Of a stretch of 53,396 nt of DNA, positions 1-9,088 are shown piece by piece (the stretch's first letter is position 1; each line of letters starts with the position of its first letter). Source of the DNA: Moorena bouillonii PNG (GTDB lineage Bacteria; Cyanobacteriota; Cyanobacteriia; Cyanobacteriales; Coleofasciculaceae). The notes under the pieces are model-generated. The model had not been told where the DNA came from and did no database searches. It saw only the letters and a program-made list of their open reading frames with translations. The position numbers were made by a program, and so were the translations under genes. The stretch covers positions 5,222,817 through 5,276,212 of the forward strand of contig NZ_MKZS01000001.1 in assembly GCF_001942495.1 (NCBI RefSeq). Reading direction: 5' to 3'.

Positions 1-55
1 GGCTAGGTCGCACGTCCTCAGTAAGCGCGTCCTAACCAACCTGGCGGTTGCTATA
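1..55 (+). mobile_element. 3' end of an IS630-type element (truncated by window edge)
   Basis: These 55 bases are identical to the last 55 bases of the decayed element at 1246-2241 and end in the same terminal sequence GCGGTTGCTATA. They read as the transposase C-terminus and terminal inverted repeat. The element interrupts the ammonium transporter gene on the other strand, and the join is at a TA, the usual IS630/Tc1 target. The rest of the element lies outside the window. Confidence 0.75.
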
Positions 56-921
56 ATCAGACATCCCAAGGTGGCAAGGGTGATATTATGCCCGTTTAAG
101 GGTTCGATTTTCTTCTTAAACTTAGTTTTTTGTCGTGGCTCAAGTTTATCGAACTCTGATTGCTCAATGTCGCAATATTTATCAGCCCGTGCCCCCAGGG
201 CGATGGTTCCCATCAAGCCAGCAGCTCCTCCCACGGTGTGGACTACCGTTGAACCGGCAAAATCCCAAAATTTTAAGTCGTTTTCAGGATCTCCGAGACT
301 AATATGCTTCAGCCATCCAGACTCCGACCACGCCCAATGTCCGGTGATAGGATACAAAAATCCCACTAGCAAGAAACTGAAGAGTAGAAAGCTCAAAAAT
401 CTCATGCGCTCGGCCACCGCTCTAGAAACAATGCTTGCTGCGGTGCCAGCAAATACTAATTGAAAGAAAAACTTGGCTTCCCTCATAGCCAGAGAGTCAT
501 AATAACTAGAGTCATAATAACTGAAGTTAAAAATATCCTGGCCACTAAAAAATAACCCTCCAGTCCCGATCCACGGATTGTCACCACCAAACATTAATCC
601 CACTCCGCAAAGCCAGAACGCTACGGTGGAGATACTGAACACTACTAGGTTCTTTGCTAGAATATTGATCGCATTTTGCTTGCGACAAAAACCGGTTTCC
701 AATAAGCAGAATCCCGCATTCATAAAAAATACGAAAGAGCCTGCTATCACCAACCAGATCGTGTCCAGGACGCCCTTGAGTTCAGGGTATATTGAGGCAG
801 TCTCATGAGCCACTGCCCCATGACTCCACACCAGCACGAGCATCACAGCTAGTGATATATATATATAGTTAGACCAAACCAACCATCTGGTTTGGCGGTT
901 GGTTTGCTTGAGCTTAGTCAT
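56..921 (-). pseudogene. amt: Ammonium transporter Amt, 3' part cut off by an IS
   Basis: The reverse strand encodes about 288 residues of an Amt/MEP ammonium channel from ATG at 921. An N-terminal membrane segment is followed by the family block FFMNAGFCLLETGF, then NAINILAKN, GFLYPITGHWAW and VVHTVGGAAGLMGTIALGAR. These are typical of the first six or so of the 11 membrane helices and the conserved pore region. The frame stays open until the codons for LATLGCLI, where the IS630-type terminal repeat begins. A full-length Amt is normally 400-500 residues, so the protein is truncated; the remainder may lie beyond the element. In cyanobacteria amt genes supply ammonium to nitrogen assimilation and are usually controlled by NtcA. 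Confidence 0.85.
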
Positions 922-1245
922 GCCACTGCTTGATTTCCCTAGCTTCTAAAATCCAACTCCTGCTAGATTCAGCTGAGTTTAGGAGAACATGAGTTAACTG
1001 TAAATCATCTCTACATCATCAGGTGCCCTGGGAGCTGACTGATACAAAGTAAAGGGAGTAATAGCTTAACCCCCCATCCACTACATCATGGGGCGCGGGG
1101 AGTGTGAGGAGTGTCGGGCGAACGCCATAGGAGATATACCTTTATGATAGCTTAATAGAGCAATAGGCACTTATGTATTGACACATTAAAGTAACACAGA
1201 ATTGCTAAAACTTCTCAACGGGAAGTTGCTCATGGTAAACCACAG
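922..1245. other. amt upstream region, no gene seen
   Basis: Non-coding spacer between the amt start and the left end of the decayed IS. It should contain the amt promoter. A palindrome TGTA-N9-TACA at 999-1015 resembles an NtcA site, but its spacing is one base longer than the GTA-N8-TAC consensus, so no site is called. Confidence 0.5.
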
Positions 1246-2241
1246 TATAGCAGTCGCCATCATAGTTAGGACAAAGAAAACGAAAAGCCCTTCCACTTAT
1301 CGTCCGATTTCTGTCATGCCTTTTCCTTACAGCGAAGACCTGCGCCAAAAAGTAATTCAGGCGATCGAACTCAATGGCATGAAGCGCTCTCGTAGCCAGT
1401 GAGTATTTTAACATTAGCCGCAACACCATTAATTTGTGGTTACGGCCATTGCTGAGACGGGGGACAACCAGCGCCAAAGTCAGGGAGCACCGAGGCTTGA
1501 ATAACAAGATCACTGACTCGGAGAAGTTTCGAGCCAATGCCTATACCCATGGTGACAAAACCCAGGTGGAGATGGCTGAGTTATGGGATGGAGAGATCAG
1601 CGATTCGGGCAAAGCCCGACGCTTCGCGAACGCACAATATCACGTGCCTTGAAGAAAATTGGGTTTACGCGAAAAAAAAGACTTACGGCTACCGTGAAAC
1701 AGATGAACAATTACGCCTTGCCAAAGTTGAACAGCTAGCCACCCAAAAGATATGAACAGATTGTTTATGCCTCGGAGTCAGGTATTGCTCATCGGTTCGA
1801 TTATGGCTATGGTTACAGTCCATTTGGAGAGCGCTTTAATGACCATTAGTCCGGTCGCAGAAAAGGTCGAGTCAACATGATTGCTGCACTTTGTGGGCAA
1901 CAGTTGTTAGCACCTTTCACGCTTTGAATGCTATTGTAATCGAGAGGTATTTGAAACTTGGGAACGAAACGTGCTTGAAAACCACCTTGAGACCAGGGCA
2001 GAAACTGGTGATTGACAATGCCACCTTTCATAAAGGTGGACGTATTGAGCAACTGGTTCGGGCAGCAGGAGTTCAGGTGTGGTACAAACCCACCCTATTC
2101 ACCAGACTTGAACCGGATTGAAAAATGCTGGTCATGGCTTATTGCCGCTAAGCCAAGCAACTAGAGCATTTTGAAACACTGCGAGAGGCTAGGTCGCACG
2201 TCCTCAGTAAGCGCGTCCTAACCAACCTGGCGGTTGCTATA
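1246..2241 (+). mobile_element. Decayed IS630-type insertion sequence with both ends
   Basis: The left end reads TATAGCAGTCGCCAT at 1246. The right end, complemented, reads TATAGCAACCGCCAGG, ending at 2241. The two form an imperfect inverted repeat that also shares GTTAGGAC about 20 bases in. The length of 996 bp and TA at the ends suit the IS630/Tc1 group. The interior is a transposase pseudogene. Its last 55 bases are identical to the copy at 1-55. Confidence 0.7.
1316..2241 (+). pseudogene. IS630-type transposase remnant
   Basis: It begins with MPFPYSEDLRQKVIQAIE, the usual N-terminus of IS630 transposases with a helix-turn-helix. After a frameshift near 1390 it continues as SEYFNISRNTINLWL, the second part of that domain. 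Several more frameshifts and stops follow. The DDE domain is recognisable only in pieces, for example YGYRETDEQL near 1690, MIAALCGQQLLAPFT near 1880 and HFETLREA near 2170. It cannot make a working transposase. Confidence 0.7.
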
Positions 2242-3300
2242 GTTGCCCATGGAGGAAACTCCCCTATTCCCTAAAACCTAGGACGAAAGTACCTCAAGCA
2301 ATTGAGAACTGCTATATACTACAAATATAATAACGACTTTTTATCCAAAGGATACAGGTGATTAGCTTATTAAAAGAGCGTTTAAAGAATGTCTGGGTTC
2401 GTGTAGTGATTGCTCTGTTTATTGCTTACGTCTTTCTAGTCGTATTAAATGTCTTGGAGAAAATAACGACTAGGTTATTAGATCATACAAATCCAACGAA
2501 ATAATTTCCCTTACCTAAAGTATTTTTATTCTTGGTCAAGCAACCAGTTTTAGTCTTTAAATTGGATAATCTTGAAGGTTTCGCTCTTTTATTTGGAGCG
2601 TCTTTTTACATACTAGAAAGTCCAGAGCGCAAACAAAGGATAATCTATGAGGCATGGCAAGTCGTTGATAATGCAGCAGGAGCGGGAGTCCCCACTAGTT
2701 ATGCCAGAATCAAAGCCCTTGAGGTTTTGAACAACTATGGTGTTTCCATGAGGGGTCTGGATGTCCCAAACGCTGATTTGACTGACATTGACCTGGCTAA
2801 TGCTATACTCCATCAAGCTACTCTCAATGACGCTGAACTTACTGGAGCTAACCTTACTGAAGCTGAACTTACTGGAGCCAACCTTAGTCAAGCCAACCTT
2901 AGTAAAGCTAAACTTGGTAAAGCATTGTTGATCAAAGCGGAGCTCAGTCAAACCGACCTGAGTAATGCTGATCTCACTGGTGCGGATATCAGAAATGCGG
3001 ACCTCAGTGGTGCTAACCTCAGTGGTGCGGATCTCACTACTGTTGCCAACCTCAGTGGTGCCAACCTCAGTGGTGCCAACCTCAGTGGTGCCAACCTCAG
3101 TGGTGCGGATCTCACTACTGTTGCCAACCTCAGAAATACGAACCTCAGTGGTGCCAACCTCAGAAATACCAACCTCAGTGGTGCCAACCTCAGAAATACC
3201 AACCTCAGTGGTGCCAACCTCAGTGGTTTAGACCTCAGTGATACCAACCTCAATGATGCAAACCTCAATGGTGCGGACTTCACTGGTGCAGATCTAACTA

Positions 3301-4523
3301 GTGGTCTGTCAATTTTGTATTTGTGGGTAAAGCCGCTTGAGACGGACGCGGGCATCTGCGGTTGTGAATTGCCAATCTACTGACTTGTGCAACCGATTGC
3401 GCTCAATGTACCAAGCCTCAGTTTCCCGTTCTAAAGTTTCACGGTCCGGAATCCGTCTATCCAAGCATTGTCGGGTCCGTGACAACTCATTCTCGGCAAT
3501 ATTGAGCCAACTGCCATGTTTAGGAGTGTGGTGAATCTCCAATTTTTCGACTAAACGACGTGCAGTAGGTGCTTCAAAGGCTGCATAGAGGGAAGCTGGT
3601 TTGTGAGTGTTTAATTGATCACATATCAAGGTGAGGGTTTCGCATTCAGGGTAATCTTGATCTAGTAAGCGTTGAATTTCCACTGCCCAATCCACTGCCG
3701 TTCTGCGCTCTCTAACTACCACCTTGCGCCAGCCTGAAAGGGGTTCTGTAAACATGAAGATGCTCGCAGTTCCATTGCGTTCGTATTCATAATCGACTGA
3801 CTCTGGATGTCCCGGTTTAGCCGGCAGGGGAATGCGGGTTTCTTTGATCAGTTGGACAGGTTGTTCATCCATACAAATCATTGGACGTTTGGGGTCATAG
3901 GGTTGGTGATAAACCTCCAGCACATCTTCCATATCCGCCACAAATTCGGCATTTTTTTGGGGTGGAATCACATATTGCTGACGCAGATGTGGTTTTAATT
4001 GGTTTTTTTGAGCTCTTGTCGCACGGTTTCGTGGCTAATGGCTGGTACAATCTCTAGCTCCACTGCTTTGTCGGCTAGGAGTCGTAAGGTCCAACGTGCT
4101 TGTCCTGCTGGGGGTTCTCCACAACGTAGAGCGATCAGTTTGGCTTGAGCCTCTCCGTCACATACCCGTTGCCGTGATGGATTCTTCTGCTGCTTTCGTT
4201 CCACTGCCGCCTCTAAACCTTGTTCGACTAATCGTTGCCGCAGATTGGCTACCGTGTTTCGGTGACAACCAAAGGTAGTTGCCGCTTGCTCGTCTGTCCA
4301 TCCTTGTCCATTGATATCAATGTGAGCGCAGAAGAAGCGCGTGTTTTATTTTGTAGGCTGCTGTCTTGCCCCTGGATACCAACTGTTGGAGTTGTTGTCT
4401 TTCTTCAAGTGTTAACCGAACAATGTAACGTTTCTCCATGGTTTCTCAGATGATGGGTAATGGCAGATGAGGATTACTTCTTTAACATCCATTCTATTCA
4501 CAAAATTAAAACTGACAGACCAC
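3301..4523 (-). mobile_element. IS630-family insertion sequence, 1223 bp, TA target duplication
   Basis: Inverted ends GTGGTCTGTCA flank the element, the right copy being complementary, and TA occurs at both junctions (3299-3300 and 4524-4525). Removing the element plus one TA restores the pentapeptide reading frame exactly, so the boundaries are well fixed. The transposase is on the minus strand. Confidence 0.9.
3309..4439 (-). pseudogene. IS630-family DDE transposase, split by frameshifts
   Basis: The minus strand starts MEKRYIVRLTLEERQQLQ (4439), then shifts frame near 4330. It continues as a helix-turn-helix part (WTDEQAATTFGCHRNTVANL) to a stop at 3995. A -1 shift in a run of seven A bases then joins it to the catalytic domain, which runs 3971-3309 with FVADMEDVLEVY, MICMDEQPVQL, CDQLNTHKPASLY and HHTPKHGSWLNIAENE, all standard for IS630. 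The A7 shift could be programmed slippage, which some IS630 elements use. The shift near 4330 looks like decay, so activity is doubtful. Confidence 0.75.
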
Positions 4524-4707
4524 TAGTGCGAACCTTGAAGGCATCTCTTGGAATCAACATACAAAGTGGAAAAATGCTACAGGTTTGGACAAAGCCGAGA
4601 ATGTGCCCGATGCGTTGCGACAAAAGCTTGGTCTGGCATAGGGAATAGGGAAAGAGAGGGGGCGTTGGAAGTATGGGGCGATATAGGGTAATTATGTGGA
4701 GATAATC

Positions 4708-5961
4708 TTACAAGCCCAGAAGAAATTTCAGTGCAATAGCTTCTAGTTTTACTCCCGTCAGAATCATATCCAGTCCCAGAGCCACCTGCATCACCCCAAA
4801 CACAAAACCAAGCACTCTTAGAGTCACGGGTTTGATGAGATTCAAAAGGGGATGGGCGACCAACATTACCCCTAAGTTGAGTACCATAACCAATAATAAT
4901 AGCAAAAACATAGAACCCGGAGCAATTGCCATCCGTCCGAACATGGCGCTCATAGTCACCACAACAGCAATGCCATAGGGAGTTAAAATACTGGGAAAAA
5001 CTAAGGGATTAATCGTTAACTTGAGAGAAGGATTTACAGGGGTAGCATCCTTGGTTGTGGGGGTATTATACTGAGATAATACTGTTCGCAGAGCCACTAA
5101 AAAAAGGATAATACCTGTTGCGATAAGCATTGCTGAGATATCAATTTTCCAGGCTTTCAGAACATTTTGGCAAAGTAGTGCTACCGCAAAAATAACTAAC
5201 GTAGATATGCCAAACCCCCGTAAAGCAAGCTGGCGACGCAAGGCCGGATCCGCATTAGCTGTCAGCTTCACAAAGGGTACAATTAGCTTGAGTGGACCGA
5301 CGGTAAGTAAAAAGATAATCAGGATATTGAATGCCCCAAATCCCTCAAAAAGTTGCTCAAACAACACTTGAGTTTTAGCATCAATCTCAGCCTTGACCGG
5401 TATGGCAATTTGATTGCTCGATGATTCCAGAGCTTGGGCTGAGATTATGGTGTTGCTTAATAATGGAATGATTTTAAGAGTGAGGTGGAATGGGCATCTT
5501 GGTAGAACTGGCATCTTGCCAGTTTCATGCTTATTTCCGGCGGGAATGATTTGAAGAGTGAGGTGGAATGGGCATCTTGGTAGAACTGGCATCTTGCCAG
5601 TTTCATGCTTATTTCCGGCGGGAATGATTTGAAGAGTGAGGTGGAATGGGCATCTTGGTAGAACTGGCATCTTGCCAGTTTCATGCTTATTTCCGGCGGG
5701 AATGATTTGAAGAGTGAGGTGGAATGGGCATCTTGGTAGAACTGGCATCTTGCCAGTTTCATGCTTATTTCCGGCGGGCAGGATGCCCACTCTACTCCTA
5801 TTCATGGAAAGATTCAGCAACGCTGTTTGCCCAGTAAAATCCTTTGCCAGTAAGGGAGATGGCGGTGTAGGGATGGTGGCTGTGGCACTGTTAAGTGCTA
5901 ACATCGAGGCAAAATAAGCCGATGCGATCGCTATCCCTAGAATTCTCAACAACCTACCCAT
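4708..5961 (-). CDS. MarC-family integral membrane protein with a repeat-expanded N-terminus
   Basis: The C-terminal 220 residues form a MarC/UPF0056-type membrane domain with about six hydrophobic helices (for example FNILIIFLLTVGPLKLIVPF, LVFPSILTPYGIAVVVTM, FLLLLLVMVLNLGVMLVAH). The biochemical role of this family is not settled, and antibiotic efflux has been doubted. Residues 1-30 look like a signal peptide or first membrane anchor. Between about residues 60 and 165 lie four tandem 26-residue copies of a segment containing AGNKHETGKMPVLPR, encoded by a 78-bp DNA repeat whose length keeps the frame open. Family members are normally about 200-210 residues; this one is 417. The insert lies before the membrane core, so function may survive. 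Confidence 0.75.
   Translation of the reverse strand: MGRLLRILGIAIASAYFASMLALNSATATIPTPPSPLLAKDFTGQTALLNLSMNRSRVGILPAGNKHETGKMPVLPRCPFHLTLQIIPAGNKHETGKMPVLPRCPFHLTLQIIPAGNKHETGKMPVLPRCPFHLTLQIIPAGNKHETGKMPVLPRCPFHLTLKIIPLLSNTIISAQALESSSNQIAIPVKAEIDAKTQVLFEQLFEGFGAFNILIIFLLTVGPLKLIVPFVKLTANADPALRRQLALRGFGISTLVIFAVALLCQNVLKAWKIDISAMLIATGIILFLVALRTVLSQYNTPTTKDATPVNPSLKLTINPLVFPSILTPYGIAVVVTMSAMFGRMAIAPGSMFLLLLLVMVLNLGVMLVAHPLLNLIKPVTLRVLGFVFGVMQVALGLDMILTGVKLEAIALKFLLGL
5466..5777. repeat. Four tandem 78-bp repeats inside the MarC-like gene
   Basis: Unit starts at 5466, 5544, 5622 and 5700 give an exact 78-bp period, that is 26 codons. Copies are almost identical (the first differs by a base near 5475). 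Each unit holds the palindrome GGCATCTTGCCAG. Related CGGGCAAGATGCCCG words occur in the spacer at 24216-24310, so this is a dispersed cyanobacterial repeat taken into a coding region. Confidence 0.95.
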
Positions 5962-5991
5962 CTCTCCATCTCCCCACTTTTACAAGATTTT

Positions 5992-6576
5992 CTAGCGCAA
6001 CTTCATATTGCTAAACAGCTTTGCCACTGGTTCCGGAAGATTAGGTAGATTGGGTAAGTCGGGAGTCTCGGACATGGCAAGGCCCGTGAGGTTGTTATCC
6101 TTGATCAGCCTTGGAATTTCGTCGAGAGCAAAAACCATGCCCCAGTCCCGCTCTGCGTTTGCCACACCTTTGCGATCGCCCCCCTTCAAGGAGTCAACGA
6201 ACCCCTCAAAGGTTTCCTGACCTGACAGCTCAATGTAATGAGCTGGTGTATCGGTGGAGTTCCAGAAAGCATGGACAATGCCCCGTGGCTTTTGGACATA
6301 GCTTCCCGCAGGAGCTGTAAACCTTAGTCCATCTGCACCCCCAATCTCGAAGACAAGTTCACTCGATATCACGTAGACCAGTTGATCGCAAAACTTATGG
6401 CTGTGGGGTGACAGCAAGTGACCGGGATTGATCACACCCTGCATCACTGAGAAATCACCACCCATGTCTCTGGATCGAGCCATGATAATCATGTCCGTGG
6501 CTGTCCTTTCTCCTTCACCAGGTTTCTTGAGGAGATCCTGGGCATCAAATCGATCGTTTACATTATATTCACTCAT
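5992..6576 (-). CDS. Cupin-domain protein
   Basis: A 194-residue soluble protein with one cupin beta-barrel. Motif 1 is HLLSPHSHKFCDQLVYVISSE (residues about 53-73), with two histidines suited to metal binding. Motif 2 is AGSYVQKPRGIVHAFWN (about 89-105). The C-terminal 70 residues carry no domain I recognise. No enzyme activity can be assigned; the family includes dioxygenases, isomerases and sensors. It is convergent with the AraC-type regulator only in the sense of being its divergent neighbour across 440 bp of repeats, so a shared role is possible but unproven. Confidence 0.7.
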   Translation of the reverse strand: MSEYNVNDRFDAQDLLKKPGEGERTATDMIIMARSRDMGGDFSVMQGVINPGHLLSPHSHKFCDQLVYVISSELVFEIGGADGLRFTAPAGSYVQKPRGIVHAFWNSTDTPAHYIELSGQETFEGFVDSLKGGDRKGVANAERDWGMVFALDEIPRLIKDNNLTGLAMSETPDLPNLPNLPEPVAKLFSNMKLR

Positions 6577-7016
6577 TGTTCTACTCCTTTAATCTTGCTT
6601 TGCTGAAAAATTCCTTGAGTAAATTTAAAAGTGCAACCCTGTCATCAAATGCCTTAAAAATGGCAAACCGATAATGCAGCTCATGGGGCACTATAATGGT
6701 TTTGAAGCTATCAGCTATTAGCTATCAGCTATCAGCTATCAGCTATCAGCTATCAGCTAATGCGCACGCTGCGCGAACAGCTTTTGAATGAAAGAGGTAA
6801 GCATTCGTTGCATCTCAGTTCCCTGGCCTTTTGGCCTTTTGGCCACGCTACGCGAACGGCCACGCTAAGCGAACGCCCGAGGGAGGAATTCATAGTCTTT
6901 GGCTTTGAGTCCCTTGAACTTGTCAGCCGAATAGCTTGTTTTAAGCTGACGGCTGAGAGCTGAGAGCTCATAGCTGACGAGCTTTCTATAACCAAATTGC
7001 CATCTTTAGCAGAGGT
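6577..7016. other. Repeat-rich divergent spacer between cupin and AraC-type genes
   Basis: Holds a heptamer array of CAGCTAT/CTATCAG units at 6707-6759, a GGCC/ACGCTACGCGAACG palindromic block at 6827-6877, and a few CTGAGAG/AGCTGA units at 6945-6980. Promoters for the two flanking divergent genes should lie here, but none is distinct. Confidence 0.7.
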
Positions 7017-8072
7017 GTGATAAGGACAATGGGCGCACCAAATCGGACATTTCACGACAGATTGCACAAACCCGAAATGCTAGCTAGCGTGGTGGCGAGT
7101 ACCGTAGCTTATGCAGTGGCACGGGGAGTGGACATGGAACAGATCACTGCCGCCACAGGACTAACCCGTACCGATCTGCTCGATCCCGATGCCCACCTGT
7201 CTCAACATCTGGTACCAACGGTATGGCGCTTACTGACCAAGGCTTACCCAGGGGAAGCGATCGCACTCCACATGGCCAGTGCTACTCCCTTCTCATACTT
7301 TGGAACACTAGCCTATGGAGCTAGATATGCTGAAAATCTCAGAGAAGCGTTGCAGAACTTAGTCCGCTATCGGTCTGTGCTATCGGATCAACTGCACATC
7401 GCCCTGATTGAGTCCTCCTCAGAGGGCATTTTACACATGCATCATCCCATGGATGCCGAGGATGGGGGTTGCGCTGCTGAAGTGGGACTAGCTTTGGGGT
7501 TGCGCTATATGCGGGAAATTTTAGGAGCAGATGATATCCTTCTGCGCGCGGACTTCACTCACCTGCCCTTCGGACCAATCCAGGTTTATGAAGAGTTCTT
7601 TGGTAGCCCAGTATGCTTTCAACAATCCCACAATGCCCTTGTATTTCGTCAAGGAGCCCTAGACCTACCCACCAAACAGCCTGATCCGGATCTGTTTCGT
7701 TATATTCAGAGCCATCTAGACCTGGTGCGAGAACGGTTAGCAGGTTCTAGTGATTCTCCAGAACTATCTAGGATCCGGAATGCGATCGCTCACAATGCTG
7801 AACGTTCTGAATATGGTGCAGAAGCCCTAGCACGACAGATGAACATGAGTCTTCGTGCTTTGCAACGCTTGACCCAAGACCATGGTATCACCGTTCGGCA
7901 ACTGTTAGACGAAACTCGTCAAGCAAACGCACAACAATTCCTCAGTGACCCCAGACTCAGTATCGAAGCCATATCCTGTTTGCTAGGTTACTCGGAAGAT
8001 CGTGCATTCCGCAGAGCCTTCAAGCGTTGGACCGGGCACACCCCTGCCGAGTTCCGGCGGACTGTTGGTTAA
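7017..8072 (+). CDS. AraC-family transcriptional regulator (OruR/ArgR-like architecture)
   Basis: A 351-residue protein (GTG 7017; ATG at 7029 is an alternative, preceded by AAGGA). Residues about 20-215 match the N-terminal ligand domain of the arabinose-binding-like AraC group, with FSYFGTLAYGARYAENLREA and HALVFRQGALDLP. Residues 250-350 are the double helix-turn-helix domain, with LARQMNMSLRALQRL and ISCLLGYSEDRAFRRAFKRW followed by TGHTPAEFR. Such proteins bind DNA and respond to a small molecule. The cupin gene transcribed away on the other side is the obvious candidate target (inference). Confidence 0.85.
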   Translation: MIRTMGAPNRTFHDRLHKPEMLASVVASTVAYAVARGVDMEQITAATGLTRTDLLDPDAHLSQHLVPTVWRLLTKAYPGEAIALHMASATPFSYFGTLAYGARYAENLREALQNLVRYRSVLSDQLHIALIESSSEGILHMHHPMDAEDGGCAAEVGLALGLRYMREILGADDILLRADFTHLPFGPIQVYEEFFGSPVCFQQSHNALVFRQGALDLPTKQPDPDLFRYIQSHLDLVRERLAGSSDSPELSRIRNAIAHNAERSEYGAEALARQMNMSLRALQRLTQDHGITVRQLLDETRQANAQQFLSDPRLSIEAISCLLGYSEDRAFRRAFKRWTGHTPAEFRRTVG

Positions 8073-8160
8073 GTATTTTAGTATACCCAATTAAACAGTT
8101 ATAGCGTTTCTAGGACTCATGAGGTACACAGGATTGTTTCACTCTCGGCTCTTGCCTAAT

Positions 8161-8196
8161 CCCTGCTCCCTGCTCCCTGCTCCCTGCTCCCTGCTC
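8161..8196. repeat. Heptamer array CTCCCTG
   Basis: Five tandem CTCCCTG units in the 177-bp spacer between the AraC-type gene and the next gene. This is one of many period-7 arrays in the window. Confidence 0.9.
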
Positions 8197-8276
8197 TATC
8201 AATTTAAGTCTGAACTAACCTGTAACGTGTAACTTTCCGTTTTTATGCCTTGATCACCACCAACAACTTAACAACA

Positions 8277-8903
8277 ATGGTAGAAACAATCCAAGCTAAA
8301 GACGTCACCCTCAAGCAATTAAAGACCCTAGTCAATCTTCAGCTAGTTAACGATAACCAATTCTTTCACGAGTGGCAAGAAAACTTACCAGAAATTAGCG
8401 AATTACAACAGCAATTACTAGATGACGTTAAAGCTGGTTATTTTAATTTACTCTATTACCCACCCTTACTAGAAAAAAACGTTAATCTCGCCATCCTATC
8501 CCCCCTGCTATTTATCGGAAAATTTTATTTGGAACCCTTTCACATCAAAGCCGAAAAAACCGTAGATATTTCTGTTGATGACCACGGCATTATTGTCAAA
8601 GGAAGCATTGATACCCTAGTCTTACATAACGAATTTTGGATGACGATTATCGAATCCAAACAGGCTAGCTTCTCCATAGAAGCTGGACTACCCCAACTTC
8701 TGGCCTACATGTTAGCTAATCCCCACCCAGATCAACCAAGCTATGGCATGATTACCACTGGTGGTACCTTCATTTTCATCAAACTAGTTAACAGTGAAAA
8801 GCCCAGATATGCCACATCTGCTGAATTTTCACTGCGCAATCCCGGAAATGATTTGTATCAGGTGCTTCGGATTCTTAAAAAACTGAGTCAAATAGACATC
8901 TAG
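8277..8903 (+). CDS. PD-(D/E)XK nuclease-fold protein (restriction-subunit-like)
   Basis: A 208-residue protein from ATG 8277; TTG at 8250 is an upstream alternative with nine extra residues. Residues 109-128 hold GSID (D112) and, 14 residues later, IIESKQ (E126, K128), the D...ExK pattern of the PD-(D/E)XK fold, followed by a helix with QLLAYM. Relatives are common in cyanobacteria and often labelled restriction endonuclease subunit R, but no methylase or specificity subunit is nearby. Function is therefore unproven. Confidence 0.6.
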   Translation: MVETIQAKDVTLKQLKTLVNLQLVNDNQFFHEWQENLPEISELQQQLLDDVKAGYFNLLYYPPLLEKNVNLAILSPLLFIGKFYLEPFHIKAEKTVDISVDDHGIIVKGSIDTLVLHNEFWMTIIESKQASFSIEAGLPQLLAYMLANPHPDQPSYGMITTGGTFIFIKLVNSEKPRYATSAEFSLRNPGNDLYQVLRILKKLSQIDI

Positions 8904-9033
8904 TTCTGAAGGGGTAACCAGCAGATTAAAATACTTAATAGCAATCCGTGTAGGAATTGTGATAATTTTTGATGCCATATTCCCAGGGAGTGCGCGTTCA
9001 CGCTTAGCTTTGAAAAAGCGCGGGGTCGCACCG

Positions 9034-9075
9034 CTCCCTACTCCCTACTCCCTACTCCCTACTCCCTACTCCCTT
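9034..9075. repeat. Heptamer array CTCCCTA
   Basis: Six tandem CTCCCTA units just upstream of the Rpn-like gene. Its last copy is about 14 bases before the start codon, close enough to affect the 5' leader. Confidence 0.9.
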
Positions 9076-9088
9076 TACTATATGTGTT

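Larger units (their letters stand above)
2358..4641 (+). pseudogene. Pentapeptide-repeat protein, broken by a stop codon and an IS630 insertion
   Basis: GTG at 2358 opens a 48-codon frame with one membrane segment (VVIALFIAYVFLVVLNVL) that ends at TAA 2502-2504. The same frame continues without another stop to 3300, through ESPERKQRIIYEAWQVV and then some 30 A(D/N)LSGA-type pentapeptides. At 3300 an IS interrupts it. After the IS, from 4526, the frame resumes as SANLEGISWNQHTKW and ends ENVPDALRQKLGLA, the usual C-terminus of cyanobacterial pentapeptide proteins. Removing the IS and one TA gives exactly 353 codons. The original product was probably a membrane-anchored protein with a right-handed beta-helix; its function is unknown. 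A TTG start at 2532 could allow a shorter product lacking the membrane segment. Confidence 0.8.

Noticed and set aside
999-1015. TGTA-N9-TACA palindrome upstream of amt as an NtcA site
   Set aside because: NtcA needs GTA-N8-TAC; the spacing here is nine and no well-placed -10 box follows.
2948-3355. Long minus-strand and alternative-frame ORFs over the pentapeptide repeats
   Set aside because: They are shadows created by the 15-bp periodic codons of the real gene.
5466-5777. Regular repeats as a CRISPR array
   Set aside because: Units are contiguous 78-bp copies with no unique spacers and no cas genes nearby. The same applies to the 133-bp repeats at 52961-53341.
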